Positions 16,677-26,920 of a DNA stretch of 35,171 bases are shown here, one piece after another. The notes beneath the pieces were generated by a model. It was given only the letters and a program-made list of their open reading frames with translations, was not told the origin of the DNA and searched no databases. A program made the position numbers and the translations under genes. Origin of the DNA: Planctomycetaceae bacterium (GTDB taxonomy: Bacteria; Planctomycetota; Planctomycetia; Planctomycetales; Planctomycetaceae). The stretch covers positions 1 through 35,171 of the forward strand of contig JAQGHT010000205.1 in NCBI GenBank assembly GCA_028291565.1. Direction: 5' to 3'. The first letter of the stretch is position 1; each line of letters begins with the position of its first letter.

Positions 16677-19600
16677 CTACTTGACTTCCTCGTACCGTGG
16701 CACGTCACCATCAACGATTCGCTTCCAGGCCTTCGCAAACAACGCATGCACTGGTTCCAGGGGCACTATCCGCCCAAAAGGAGGGACGGGTCGCTGGAGA
16801 TAGTCGCGACTGAGTTGGAAGTGCGGGATCTTCCAGGTCTCGAGCGGCAAATGGGGGGCTTTAAGATCTTCCCATCCACCAGGCAGAAAATGCTTGCGCC
16901 CCGCGCGAGTTCTGGACGCTTCGAGAACCAGCTTCTTTTCAAGCAGTTCACTGCCATGCTTCTTGATCGAGGCCGTCGTCCAGCCATTCCACAATGTGAC
17001 ATTCTTGTCAGTGGGGTCGGCCAACGTAATCAATTGCAAATAGTAGACTGCCGCGTCCTCACTCAGTGCCAGTTTGCGGGTCACCTGTTTGACAATGTCC
17101 GGGGCGGAATGCAATGGATTTGTCTCATAGTTACCAGGGGGGACCGGAGTTTGTTTGATGCGATTCACAAGGGCCTGAAAATCGTCGGAACGGACCACGC
17201 GAAAGTGCTTCATGACGCTTGATGGCTCCAAGGATTCCTGATCAGCGGTACCTAACAGAGCATTCAGTTGATTTGACACTCTCTCGATTTCCGTATGCGT
17301 CGTGGCCCGCGCGGGTCGGAACGTGATCCGCAGTCGATTTTCATCGACTCCCACGACGACACATCCGTCATCAGCGACATCAATCGAATCCTGCTTCTGC
17401 GGTTTTCCGACGATGGACTCCAGAAGCTCGCTCAGTTTCGGTCCCTTACCAGTTCCCGAATCGTATCGGCCTCCCGCGGAAAGCAACAAACCAGGGTTTG
17501 CCAGTGCCTTCAGCGTTGCCTGATAAACTTCGACAATCTTCGTTCGCGCAGGATCGCCAACCGGCAGCCCATAAGCCAGCAGGGCGATGCAATTGCCAAC
17601 GGCCTGCAGAACAGATTCGTTGAATTTGAACCGGTCGTCGTGACAGACCGGTTCCGTCCAATTTTGGACTTTACCAAACTTCCAAACCCCTTGATCACTC
17701 AATAACGGATGTGTCAACGGCGTGTTGAGGGCCTCGAATAGCTGGTTCTTGTTGACTCCATAGCCGATCGATTCGGACAGCTTTTCCATCCATTCGGCAC
17801 TGAGTGGCAGCCGATTCGGTTTTTCGCCATGCCATGCGGCTCGAATGCGGTCTGCAACTTTCGTGGGAGGCTGCTCCCACAGGTCGGCGGGTTCGCCTGC
17901 GATCACCGCCCGCACCAGCGACTGCAACAGATTCGCCGGCAATGCTTTCAACGCTTCTTTCGCCGCTGAGCATTCTTTGGTCTTGAGTTTACAACCTTCC
18001 CGCAGAGGAGTCGGCATGAAATTGACCGAGTAGTCATCAAATCCCGGCAGCCCAAACCAGACCAATGCAACTTCCGCGACGGACGCTTTGACTTCCTCGG
18101 CCAGCGATTTCAACAGAGCTGCGGGCGGGATATTGACGGGATTCAATTTCGCGAGACCGATGAACGAGCGGAGTGCGTCGGCGGACCAGACGGGAGGTGG
18201 AATGATGACTTCAGAACCGGGTTGTTCGGTGAGTCCCGAAATCGATTCGAATTCTCCATCGGCTGAATACTCGATGACTTCGAAACCTCGATAATTGCGG
18301 TCAATCAGAAAACGGTTCCGTTTCCCAATGTAGGGGATGCCCCAGTCGAGGTATGCCACGTGTCCCGCTTCAGCCGCTTCCGCTTTGACGACCGCCTTTT
18401 CTGCATCGAGAAACTGGTTGTCTGATGTCGCAGCGATGAAGATCCGGAACGATCCAGGAAGCTGGTGAAATGCCAACTGACTCCAGCCTTCAGCAAAGGG
18501 AATCCAGCGTCCGTCTTTAGGATCGGAACAGTATGCGGACCAGATTCGCTGGGCGACACCTTTGGTCAAAGTCCGCAAATGGTCCAGCCACTGCTGAGGG
18601 AAGAGGACGCCGGCGCTTTGCCCGGTAAAAAACTTGGCTGCAAGCCCCGCGGACTCCATGAAGGACAGGTGCGGCAGAGATCGAAATCCGTACTTGATGC
18701 TTGCCAGATAGGGCGTCGCGGCGGCATCGGCGGCAGCGACATCAACGGCCGATTTGTCAGCGACCGGCTCTGCAGACCGAGTCTCAACCAGCTTGGCGAG
18801 CTGACGGATCTTCTGACCGGCCCGGATCGTGATCCCGCGAAGTCCGGTTAACAGGCGGGTGTGAACTTCCTTTCCCAGCAACTTGCGAATCGCGTCGTCC
18901 AGCAGGGGCGAATGGAGCGCCTCGTCACGGAGCGTCAGCTTTTGCATGATTTTCGTGACGGGTGTTTTCTTCGGGGTATTCGCCGGAGCATTGGCTTCCA
19001 GATCGGCGACATTGCCGCTCGTAAAGTTGTCGAAATCCTGCTGCTCTGCCTGCAGCAAGGCGCCGACTTCGGCGTCCGAGATCGAACGCAGTTTTTTCGA
19101 TGCCGCAAGATCCCGGATTTGAAACTCATGCAGATAGATCGGGGAAACGCCGGTCACCTGGCCCCGGCTGTAGCTGTCGCCGTCTCCTGCGACAGCCGAG
19201 ATTTCATAAGCACCAGAGGGATCCCAGATGGTGAAGCTTTTTGAAGCACTATGCAGCTTGATCTGCTCAAGAGGCAAAAGCGTCTCTGTCGCCGGTTGTT
19301 TCAGCAGAAAACTGACCTCTCGACCGCTCGTCGACTCCCACGCGCGTCCGTCAACTCCTTCGATACGGCGCGTCCCGTTGGGACTGCTTCGGATTCGAAA
19401 GCCAGCCAACCCCGCATGGACTCCTAAAGGGGAATTGGGAAAGCTGTCACCAACTGGCAGCAATGAACTGTGCGCAATGTCCAATTGCGAATTGTCTCGA
19501 ACAAAATCCTCAAAAAATGAGGGCATCGATTTCCGGCCTTTCTTGCCGGTCACCGGGTCAATTTCGTGGATCGAGTATTCATGGTCGGTCGTGACCGAAT

Positions 19601-21692
19601 TGTAGTCAAAGGATCGCATCCACCAATGTGTGCCATCGCAAATCACGGAATCGTTGTCTCGCAGACCTGTCAGCCCCTGGCTGCCGCGATGCACAATCTT
19701 GTCCCCAATGAAAGTCCCTCCGCCAGGCACGTCAACGGAGATGCCACTCAGTTCAGATGCAAAGTGGACGTATTCGGGTTCACCGGGATGGGGATCACTG
19801 TTCCAGAAACTCGCGAATTGATAACCCTTACCAGACCAGACCAGCAGATCGCCATCAATGAATCTGAGACATTTCAGTTCATGGCCTTTGGGAAGTTTCA
19901 ATTCAGTCTCGTGAACAATGTCTTCCCCTTTCAAAACAACCGCTTTCAGACGGTCGGTCAGAATCACATAGGGAAATTGTCCGAAAACGAGGGGCGGTGA
20001 TTTGTTTGCGGCAATGAAGTTCTCGAACACTCGTTCCAACGCCGGCCACCCGTATTCGTCCATCAGACCGCCGCAGATCGTGCGCTCGATTGCCGGCTGA
20101 ATGTTGGCCCCTTTTAACTGTTCGAGGGCCTCGGGAAATTCCTCGAAAATTGCTCGGCGTGTCTTATTTTCCAGGAGCTGTAATGAGGACTCCGCCCCGG
20201 GCAACCCACCACTTGTCAAGTCGCCCACCAGTGAACTCAGCCATTTGCGGCGCGCATCGCGCAACGCGATCTTTCCTGCCGCGACGGCTTCAAACGCGGA
20301 CTCGCCGGCCGCCGCCTGCAGCGCATTGTGAATGGACTGAGTGAACCGGCCATCTGCGACAACATGAACTGGATCGCGTGGACGATTCCGTAGTTTGTCT
20401 GCGAGATCAACTGGTACCGCCCAATGTTTCAGGTCAAAAAAGATGCCTGCTGGAACTTCCAGGAAAGGGACTTTCAATTCCAGGGCCAGATCGATGAGAT
20501 CCACATCTGCCGAAACGATGTGATTCCAGCGATTCTTCGAATACAAGTCGACCGGCACGTTGTCTTTTCGCAAACGGGGCGCCATGGCTTCGAGAATGTC
20601 GAAGATCTTCTGCCGGGGACGGTCATAGTTGCGTGTCAGGCGCGTCAACCAGGCAGCTGGTCCGCCATTCGGCTGGGCTTCGTCCGCCACATTATCTTTC
20701 CAGGCATTGGCCAGAATACCCCATGAGTCGAGATGGTCCAACCACGGCCACAGGTCATCATTCCTCCAGCTCGACGTCTGAGGAATCATGTTCAGCAACA
20801 CGCCTGCAACATGGTTGTTTTGAACCACGAGTTGCGAGATCGCTTTCGACGCGCTGACCCAAAACCCCATCGACGCCCGACTGATTGCCGGCGAATCGAT
20901 GATCTCCAGGAGTACCGAGCGAATTTCCTCATCCTGATTGAGCCCCGTGGCTTTCATCAACGGTTGCAGGTCTTTCAGCATCGACGTCCAGGGCGGCATA
21001 CCCCCCAATGTCCGGCGAACACACAGTTCCCGGAAGAACTTCCAGGCCGCTTTGGGGTCATGAGTCGACAACAGTTCTTTGCCGTACTCGGTTAACGCCT
21101 TGATGCTGACCGCGCCCGCGAGTGCGAACTCCAGAAACGCATCCTGCCGTAACGATTCGTCGACCTTCAGTGCATGCACTTTCTCGGCTTCGCGCGCTTT
21201 GCCGAAAGCTCGCGATCCATACGTCGCGTTATCGAGTGCGATGAACTCGCGCCCGGCTTGCTCCCAGAATGAGGGCAGGAAATGGGCGACACTTTTGCCC
21301 AGTCGCTTGGAGATTTCCGTGAATTCCTCATAGCCAAAGCCTGGCTTGGCCTTCGATCGGCGAACGGCTTTCTTAAACTCCTTGACCAGTTCCAGAGCAT
21401 ACCGCGCGTGCGGCGGATCATTGACGACGGCCCAGCCGGGAAAGCCCAAAGCTTGCCGCTGCCGCTTGGCAATCGGACCGGTGACCTCGGGCGGAGTGCA
21501 CCCGAGAAACTCCATCGTCAGATCTTCACCCTCAGCCAGATTGTCCGCGATCAGTCGTACGATGGGTCGGTTTCCGAGCGCCGCGTGCCGGTACAATCGT
21601 GCGCTGATGTTGTCGACCGTCGATTCATTCTTCAGCTTTTCTTTCGCGGACAAATACGCGCCCGCGGCGATGAGGTCTTCCGGCTTAATCAT
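16677..21692 (-). CDS. Giant protein B of the MoxR-vWA set (1671 aa), paralogue of the upstream gene
   Basis: No family name is recognised with confidence; I recall similar long proteins beside MoxR genes in actinobacteria and planctomycetes. Visible architecture: residues 1-570 are mostly helical, with LAEGEDLTMEFLG, SVAHFLPSFWEQ and a YGKELLSTHDPKAAW segment. About 575-845 is beta-rich and propeller-like (TDRLKAVVLKG, DGDLLVWSG, TFIGDKIVHRG, SFTIWDPSG). About 900-1500 is helical again. About 1560-1630 looks like a winged-helix fold (WNGWTTASIKKHGSELLEKK, then RKHFLPGGWEDL). There is no signal peptide, membrane segment or nucleotide-binding motif. It is about 80% identical to paralogue A over the first 100 residues, counted by eye, and shares the C-terminal ...RIVDGDVPRYEEVK. 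It starts 57 bases after the stop of A. It lacks A's acidic run near residue 1100. It could be an effector or scaffold of the ATPase. Confidence 0.85.
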   Translation of the reverse strand: MIKPEDLIAAGAYLSAKEKLKNESTVDNISARLYRHAALGNRPIVRLIADNLAEGEDLTMEFLGCTPPEVTGPIAKRQRQALGFPGWAVVNDPPHARYALELVKEFKKAVRRSKAKPGFGYEEFTEISKRLGKSVAHFLPSFWEQAGREFIALDNATYGSRAFGKAREAEKVHALKVDESLRQDAFLEFALAGAVSIKALTEYGKELLSTHDPKAAWKFFRELCVRRTLGGMPPWTSMLKDLQPLMKATGLNQDEEIRSVLLEIIDSPAISRASMGFWVSASKAISQLVVQNNHVAGVLLNMIPQTSSWRNDDLWPWLDHLDSWGILANAWKDNVADEAQPNGGPAAWLTRLTRNYDRPRQKIFDILEAMAPRLRKDNVPVDLYSKNRWNHIVSADVDLIDLALELKVPFLEVPAGIFFDLKHWAVPVDLADKLRNRPRDPVHVVADGRFTQSIHNALQAAAGESAFEAVAAGKIALRDARRKWLSSLVGDLTSGGLPGAESSLQLLENKTRRAIFEEFPEALEQLKGANIQPAIERTICGGLMDEYGWPALERVFENFIAANKSPPLVFGQFPYVILTDRLKAVVLKGEDIVHETELKLPKGHELKCLRFIDGDLLVWSGKGYQFASFWNSDPHPGEPEYVHFASELSGISVDVPGGGTFIGDKIVHRGSQGLTGLRDNDSVICDGTHWWMRSFDYNSVTTDHEYSIHEIDPVTGKKGRKSMPSFFEDFVRDNSQLDIAHSSLLPVGDSFPNSPLGVHAGLAGFRIRSSPNGTRRIEGVDGRAWESTSGREVSFLLKQPATETLLPLEQIKLHSASKSFTIWDPSGAYEISAVAGDGDSYSRGQVTGVSPIYLHEFQIRDLAASKKLRSISDAEVGALLQAEQQDFDNFTSGNVADLEANAPANTPKKTPVTKIMQKLTLRDEALHSPLLDDAIRKLLGKEVHTRLLTGLRGITIRAGQKIRQLAKLVETRSAEPVADKSAVDVAAADAAATPYLASIKYGFRSLPHLSFMESAGLAAKFFTGQSAGVLFPQQWLDHLRTLTKGVAQRIWSAYCSDPKDGRWIPFAEGWSQLAFHQLPGSFRIFIAATSDNQFLDAEKAVVKAEAAEAGHVAYLDWGIPYIGKRNRFLIDRNYRGFEVIEYSADGEFESISGLTEQPGSEVIIPPPVWSADALRSFIGLAKLNPVNIPPAALLKSLAEEVKASVAEVALVWFGLPGFDDYSVNFMPTPLREGCKLKTKECSAAKEALKALPANLLQSLVRAVIAGEPADLWEQPPTKVADRIRAAWHGEKPNRLPLSAEWMEKLSESIGYGVNKNQLFEALNTPLTHPLLSDQGVWKFGKVQNWTEPVCHDDRFKFNESVLQAVGNCIALLAYGLPVGDPARTKIVEVYQATLKALANPGLLLSAGGRYDSGTGKGPKLSELLESIVGKPQKQDSIDVADDGCVVVGVDENRLRITFRPARATTHTEIERVSNQLNALLGTADQESLEPSSVMKHFRVVRSDDFQALVNRIKQTPVPPGNYETNPLHSAPDIVKQVTRKLALSEDAAVYYLQLITLADPTDKNVTLWNGWTTASIKKHGSELLEKKLVLEASRTRAGRKHFLPGGWEDLKAPHLPLETWKIPHFQLSRDYLQRPVPPFGRIVPLEPVHALFAKAWKRIVDGDVPRYEEVK

Positions 21693-21748
21693 GATGTGTC
21701 ATCCCTGTTTGCGCTGCTGGATAAATGGCTGACAAAGGACCAGGCGTG

Positions 21749-24700
21749 TCATTTCACCTCTTCATATCGTGGCACGTCCCCGTCGACGATCCGCTTCCAG
21801 GCCTTGGCAAACAACATCGATACCGGCTGCAGCGGCAGGACGCGTCCCAGCGGTGGAGTTGCCCGCTGATAGGCATCGCGGGTCATCTGGAACAGAGGCA
21901 TTTTCCAGGTCTCCAGGGGGAGGTGCGGCGACTTCAGATCTTCCCAACCGCCTGGCAGAAAGAATTTGCGTCCCGCTCGCGAACGTGTCGCTTCAAGGAC
22001 CACTTTCTTTTCAATCAGTTCCTGCGCGATCTTTTTCAACGCGGCCGTCGTCCATCCATTCCAAACCGTGATATTCTTGTCGGTCGGATCGGGCAGGGCG
22101 AGCAACTGCAGATAATAGGCCGCTGCGTTTTCACTCACTTTGAGCTTCTTGGCGACCTGTTGGACCAGCTCTGGAACTGACAGCAGCGGATTCGTTTCGT
22201 AACTGCCAGCTGGTACTGGCGTCTCTCTAACACGCTTGCCGAGTTCCTCGAATTCCGTGGAGTGAATGAGCCGCAGTTGGTTGATCAGTTGTATTGAATC
22301 ACCGTCGGCTTCGTCATCATCATCGGACTGACCAGCAATCAAGGCTCCTAATTGATTCGCCAATCGCTCCCATTGAGCGGTTGTTTTCAATGCTGCCGGA
22401 CGGAACGCGACGCGGAACCACTGCGAATCATTTACGACAACCACGACACCGTCATCGACCATCTGGAACGTCTCGTGCGGTTTCAGTTGACCGACTGAGG
22501 ACTGCACTAGCTTTTCGTATGCCGTTTTCTTCTTGGGCTCGTACTCGTAATGAGCTCCCGCAGTCAGCAGCAACCCTGGATTGGCGAGCGCCCTCTTAAG
22601 CGCCGGAATCACATCGCTGGCCTTTTCTCGGGCGGGGTCGCCTACTGGCAGGCCGTAGATCAACAATGCGACGCTGGGCAGGGCGGCCGTCAAAACGACT
22701 TCGCCGAACTCGCAGCCATTGTCGTCACACACAAGTTGAACGTTGTCATCCTTCATCCCGAAGGACCAGTTCCCCTGATGGCTGAATAACGAGCTGTTTA
22801 ATGGAGAATTCAGCGCCTCGAGCAGGCGGGACTTCACAATTCCGTATCCCATCGCGTCGGTCAGTTTCTCTACCCACTCGGGCGAGAGCGGAATTCGCTG
22901 GTTCTGATCGTCCTTCCATGCAGCTGTGAGCCGCGCCGCGACCTTCGCGGGAGGAGCTTCCCACAATTCGGCAGGATCTCCGGTCAAAACGGCTTGAACG
23001 AGGTTCCGCAGCTTCGCAGGTGGCATCGCCTGCAGAGATTTCTTCGCGGCCGAGCACTCCTTGGCCTTCAGTTTGCATGCGTCACGCAGGTGGGCCGGCA
23101 TGAAGTTAGCCGAGTAATTATCAATATTAGGCAATCCAAACCAGACCAGTGCCACTTCGGCGACACTCGCCTTGACTTCACTGGCAACCGAATTCAACAG
23201 GTCAACCGCAGGGATGTTGATGGGATTCGCTTGTGCCAGCTGCGCGAATGTACGCAACTCCTTACCGGTCCAGATTGCCGGAGGGCTGACCGACACCGTA
23301 TGGGGCTGTTCAGTCAGGTCGGGAATAGATTCGAAGTTTCCGTCAGGTGAGTATTCCAGAACTTCAAAGTCGCCGTAACTCTTGCGGATCAGGAAGCGGC
23401 TGGACCGGCCTGCATAAGGCACCACCCAGGACCACTCCTCATCTTCATCATCATCGTCGTCGTCGTCATCATTTTCGTCCTCCAAGGAACGGATCGCATT
23501 CAACGCGGCGTATTCCGCTTCCATAAACTTTTCATCCGTAGATTCACCATCGAATCGGCGGAACCGACCCGGCAGGTTCTGGAACGGTAGATCGCTCCAG
23601 ATCTCGGCGAACGGGATCCATTTCTTGTCATTCGGATCCGTACAGTATTCAGACCAAAGTCGCTGTGGAAGCCCTTCGGAGAGGGCACGCAGATGATCGA
23701 ACCAAACTTCCGGAAAGTGCACACTCGATAATTCCCCATTGAAGAAACGCGAGACGTGCTCAATGGATGACAGGAACGAAACGTCGGGTAGTCGCTCAAA
23801 GCCATAACTGAGCGTCGCAAGAAATGGCTCGACCGCAATTTCCGCCTCGGTCAGCGAACCGTCCACGGAGTTCGAGTCCGATTCCGCCGAGCGTTGCGCG
23901 ACAATCTTTGCGAATTGGCGCGATGTCTGCCCAGCCTGAATCACAACGCCTCGCAGTCCCTTCAGCAACCGCGGGTGAACGCCAGCCCCCAGCAGTTTGT
24001 CAATCGCCGCATCCAGCGACGGGCAATGGATCGAGGGATCTCGTTGCGTACTCGGCGGTGATTGTGGATCAGACTGCGGAGTCGTCAACTTGCCAGATTT
24101 GAATGCCTCATAATCCTGCTCTTCGGCATCCAGCAGTGTCTGTGTCTGCTTTTTCGTAATGGCCCGCAACTTTTTCGAAGCGGCCAGATCTCGGAATTGG
24201 AAAGCGTTCAGAAAGATGGGTGGTAACAAGCCAACCTGGCCAGAACTGTATCCGCTGCCATTACTGATCACGGACAGTTCCATTTCCCCAGTCGAATCCC
24301 ATAACCGGAAGCCGGCATCGGAACTATGGAGACCCATCGATTCCACGGGCAGATAGGCATCAGTTCCAGCCTGATGCAGCAAACCAGTGAATTGCGCGGC
24401 ATGCGGCACCTCAATGGATCGGCCGTCGATGCCTTCAATTCGATGCAGGCCTGTGGCGTTTGATCGCACTCGGTATCCGAGCAATCCGTCCTGGCTCCCG
24501 AACAGCGAACTGCTAAAGAGCTCGCCCAGCGGCAACAAGGACGACCTGGAGTGATTCAACGTCGCGTCATCCTGAAGAAAATCTTCGAAGAACGACGGCA
24601 TCGATTGCCGGCCGCGCTTGCCCGCGACCGGATCGAATTCATGCGTTGAAATCGTCGATTCGTAGGTCGTCATATCGTATTTCTGAACCTGTGACCACCA

Positions 24701-26767
24701 GTGCTTTCCATCGGAAACAATCGCCTCAGAAGCGGCGAGCGACATCACCTCCCGATCTCCGCGATGGACAAGTTTTTCGCCGATCAGCGTACCGCCGCCG
24801 GCCATTTCCAATGCGATGCCGAAGATTTGACTCGAAAAATAGGCATAGCCCGACTGGCCGGATTGGGGATCACTGTTCCAGAAATTCGTCATCTGGTAGT
24901 TTGCGGCTGCCCACACCAGCAGATCGCCATCGAGATACATCAGGTACTCGAGTTTGTGTCCTTTCGGCAACTTCAATTCCGCTTCAAAGACAATCTGATC
25001 GGCGCGCAACACGACCGCTTTCAGGCTATCTGTCACGATCAGGTAGGGGAAATGCCCAAAGAACCGCGGCGGGCGCTGGCCTGCCGCGACGAATGATTCA
25101 TACACACTTTCCAGTGCGGGCCAACCGTACTCATCGATCAAGCCGCCCGCGATCGTGCGCGTTACGGCCGACACCAGATCAGCTTGACGCAAGAGCGCCA
25201 GTTGATCTGGAAATTCCCGGAAGATGGCTCGCTGAGTCTTCTGGTCCAGCGCTAATAAAGACGCTTCGGCCCGCGGCAATGCCGCGTTCGAGACCCCGGC
25301 AACATGTGCAGCCAACCAATCACGGCGCGCCTGCTGCAGCCCCTGTTTGCCTGTTGCCGCCAATTCGAAATTGGAATCGCCAGCGGCCTCCTGGACCGCG
25401 GTACGAATCAAGGGACCAAATCGCTTGTCGGCCACAAGATGCACGGGGTCTCGAGGACGATTCCGAGCCCCTTTTTCGGCGTCTGCCGGTGTCGCCCAAT
25501 CTTCCAGATCAAATGTCGTCTGGGATGACGGATCCGAAACCGGAATCCCCAATTCCAGTGCCAGATCCAATACGTCGGCATCGGCCACGACACGACCTCG
25601 CCAGCCGGGTTTGGGATACAAATTCACGGGCACGTTGTCTTTTTTCAAGACGGGCGCCAGATGTTCCAGAAGGTCGAAGATCCTTTGCCGGGGACGATTG
25701 AAGCTCTGGATAATTCGAGACAACCAGGCGGCCGCCCCACCGCTCGGACGTGCTTCGTCCGCGACTCCGGGCTTCCAGGCGTTCGCCAGGATCCCCCAGG
25801 ACTCCAGATGTTCCAGCCAGGGCCAGATGTCTTCTTTCCCCCAGCCCGCGGTTTGCGGAATCATACTGAGCAGCACGCCCGCCACATGATCATTTTTCTT
25901 GACGAGCTGCGCAATGGCTTTCGACGCGCTGTCCCAAAATCCCATCGCCGCGCGGCTGATGGCGGGAGAATCGATGACTTCCGCCAGGATGACTTGGATC
26001 TCGTGCTCCTGATCGAGCTCTGCCGCCTTCATGAGAGGTTGCAGATCCTTCAACATCGCTGGCCAGGGGGGCATGCCACCCAGAATGCGGCGTACGCAGA
26101 GCTCGCGAAAGAACGCCCACGCGGCCTTGGGGTCATGCGTCGACAGCAACTCTTTCCCGTACTCGGTGAGGGCCTTGATACTGACCGCCCCCGCCAATGC
26201 GAATTCCAGGAATGCATCCTGGCGCGTCGACTCGTCCACCTTCAGGGCATGGACCTTCTCCGCTTCCCGTGCCTTGCCAAACGCTCGTGAAGCATAAGTG
26301 GAATTGTCGAATGCGATAAACTCACGCCCGACTTGCTCCCAGAAGGAAGGCAGGAAGTGCGCCACGCTGCTGCCGAGTTGCTTCGAGGTTTCGACGAACT
26401 CGTCATAGCCGTGACCGGGCTTGGCCTTCGACCGACGAACGGCCTTCTTGAACCCTTTGACCAGTTCCAGAGCGTACCGTGCATGTTTCGGATCGTTGAC
26501 CAGGGCCCAACCGGGAAATCCCAGGGCCTGTCGTTGCCGCCGGGCGACCGGACCAATCACTTCCGGCGGCGTAAACCCGAGGAACTCCAGGGTCAGGTCT
26601 TCACCTTCCGCCAGGTTGTCCGCGGTCAGTCGCACGACCGGGCGGTCCCCCAAAGCGGGGTGGCGGTACACACGAGCACTGATGTTATCGACAGCCGATT
26701 CATTCGACAGTTTTTCTTTTGTCGAAAGGAACGCACCAGCGGCAATCAGTTCATCAGCCTTAACCAT
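21749..26767 (-). CDS. Giant protein A of the MoxR-vWA set (1672 aa), tandem paralogue
   Basis: This is the upstream member of the tandem pair, with the same layout as paralogue B: helical N-terminal half, a beta-rich propeller-like middle (TDSLKAVVLRA, DGDLLVWAA, TLIGEKLVHRG), a helical third quarter and a winged-helix-like end (WNGWTTAALKKIAQELIEKK, GRKFFLPGGWEDL). It differs by an acidic run near residue 1100 (EDENDDDDDDDDEDEE), encoded by a CAT/CGT-like triplet tract on the plus strand at about 23437-23483, and by a second acidic patch (QSDDDDEADGD) near residue 1480. The start at 26767 has the same GGGATG-N7-ATG leader as B, so the duplicated unit included the ribosome-binding region. 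The 556 bases upstream are filled by a palindromic repeat. Function is unknown; the association with MoxR, vWA and SWIM genes is the only clue. Confidence 0.86.
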   Translation of the reverse strand: MVKADELIAAGAFLSTKEKLSNESAVDNISARVYRHPALGDRPVVRLTADNLAEGEDLTLEFLGFTPPEVIGPVARRQRQALGFPGWALVNDPKHARYALELVKGFKKAVRRSKAKPGHGYDEFVETSKQLGSSVAHFLPSFWEQVGREFIAFDNSTYASRAFGKAREAEKVHALKVDESTRQDAFLEFALAGAVSIKALTEYGKELLSTHDPKAAWAFFRELCVRRILGGMPPWPAMLKDLQPLMKAAELDQEHEIQVILAEVIDSPAISRAAMGFWDSASKAIAQLVKKNDHVAGVLLSMIPQTAGWGKEDIWPWLEHLESWGILANAWKPGVADEARPSGGAAAWLSRIIQSFNRPRQRIFDLLEHLAPVLKKDNVPVNLYPKPGWRGRVVADADVLDLALELGIPVSDPSSQTTFDLEDWATPADAEKGARNRPRDPVHLVADKRFGPLIRTAVQEAAGDSNFELAATGKQGLQQARRDWLAAHVAGVSNAALPRAEASLLALDQKTQRAIFREFPDQLALLRQADLVSAVTRTIAGGLIDEYGWPALESVYESFVAAGQRPPRFFGHFPYLIVTDSLKAVVLRADQIVFEAELKLPKGHKLEYLMYLDGDLLVWAAANYQMTNFWNSDPQSGQSGYAYFSSQIFGIALEMAGGGTLIGEKLVHRGDREVMSLAASEAIVSDGKHWWSQVQKYDMTTYESTISTHEFDPVAGKRGRQSMPSFFEDFLQDDATLNHSRSSLLPLGELFSSSLFGSQDGLLGYRVRSNATGLHRIEGIDGRSIEVPHAAQFTGLLHQAGTDAYLPVESMGLHSSDAGFRLWDSTGEMELSVISNGSGYSSGQVGLLPPIFLNAFQFRDLAASKKLRAITKKQTQTLLDAEEQDYEAFKSGKLTTPQSDPQSPPSTQRDPSIHCPSLDAAIDKLLGAGVHPRLLKGLRGVVIQAGQTSRQFAKIVAQRSAESDSNSVDGSLTEAEIAVEPFLATLSYGFERLPDVSFLSSIEHVSRFFNGELSSVHFPEVWFDHLRALSEGLPQRLWSEYCTDPNDKKWIPFAEIWSDLPFQNLPGRFRRFDGESTDEKFMEAEYAALNAIRSLEDENDDDDDDDDEDEEWSWVVPYAGRSSRFLIRKSYGDFEVLEYSPDGNFESIPDLTEQPHTVSVSPPAIWTGKELRTFAQLAQANPINIPAVDLLNSVASEVKASVAEVALVWFGLPNIDNYSANFMPAHLRDACKLKAKECSAAKKSLQAMPPAKLRNLVQAVLTGDPAELWEAPPAKVAARLTAAWKDDQNQRIPLSPEWVEKLTDAMGYGIVKSRLLEALNSPLNSSLFSHQGNWSFGMKDDNVQLVCDDNGCEFGEVVLTAALPSVALLIYGLPVGDPAREKASDVIPALKRALANPGLLLTAGAHYEYEPKKKTAYEKLVQSSVGQLKPHETFQMVDDGVVVVVNDSQWFRVAFRPAALKTTAQWERLANQLGALIAGQSDDDDEADGDSIQLINQLRLIHSTEFEELGKRVRETPVPAGSYETNPLLSVPELVQQVAKKLKVSENAAAYYLQLLALPDPTDKNITVWNGWTTAALKKIAQELIEKKVVLEATRSRAGRKFFLPGGWEDLKSPHLPLETWKMPLFQMTRDAYQRATPPLGRVLPLQPVSMLFAKAWKRIVDGDVPRYEEVK

Positions 26768-26857
26768 GATATCGCATCCCGGGTTTCAAGTGAGCGATGT
26801 TTGAAGCGAAGAGATGTCTTGGAAAACTTCCGCGTACTGCCTCACCAAATCTCAAAC

Positions 26858-26900
26858 GCCACCGGGCTTGCCCCGGTGGGTCCACGGCCTCTGCACTACT
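26858..26900 (+). repeat. Half-copy of the CCACC-GGCTTGCC-GGTGG dispersed repeat
   Basis: CCACCGGGCTTGCCCCGGTGG followed by GTCCACGGCCTCTGCACTACT matches the left arm of the element at 6155-6202 with only a few changes. Several of them are compensating, so the hairpin stem is kept. The right arm is missing here and a different repeat family begins 20 bases later. Confidence 0.85.
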
Positions 26901-26920
26901 TCTTCTTCCTTCGGGCCCCG

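Noticed and set aside
24646-25701. A 351-codon open frame on the plus strand
   Set aside because: It lies wholly antisense to giant A, its product is Arg/Pro/Ser-rich in the manner of shadow frames in GC-rich DNA, and it has no recognisable motif.
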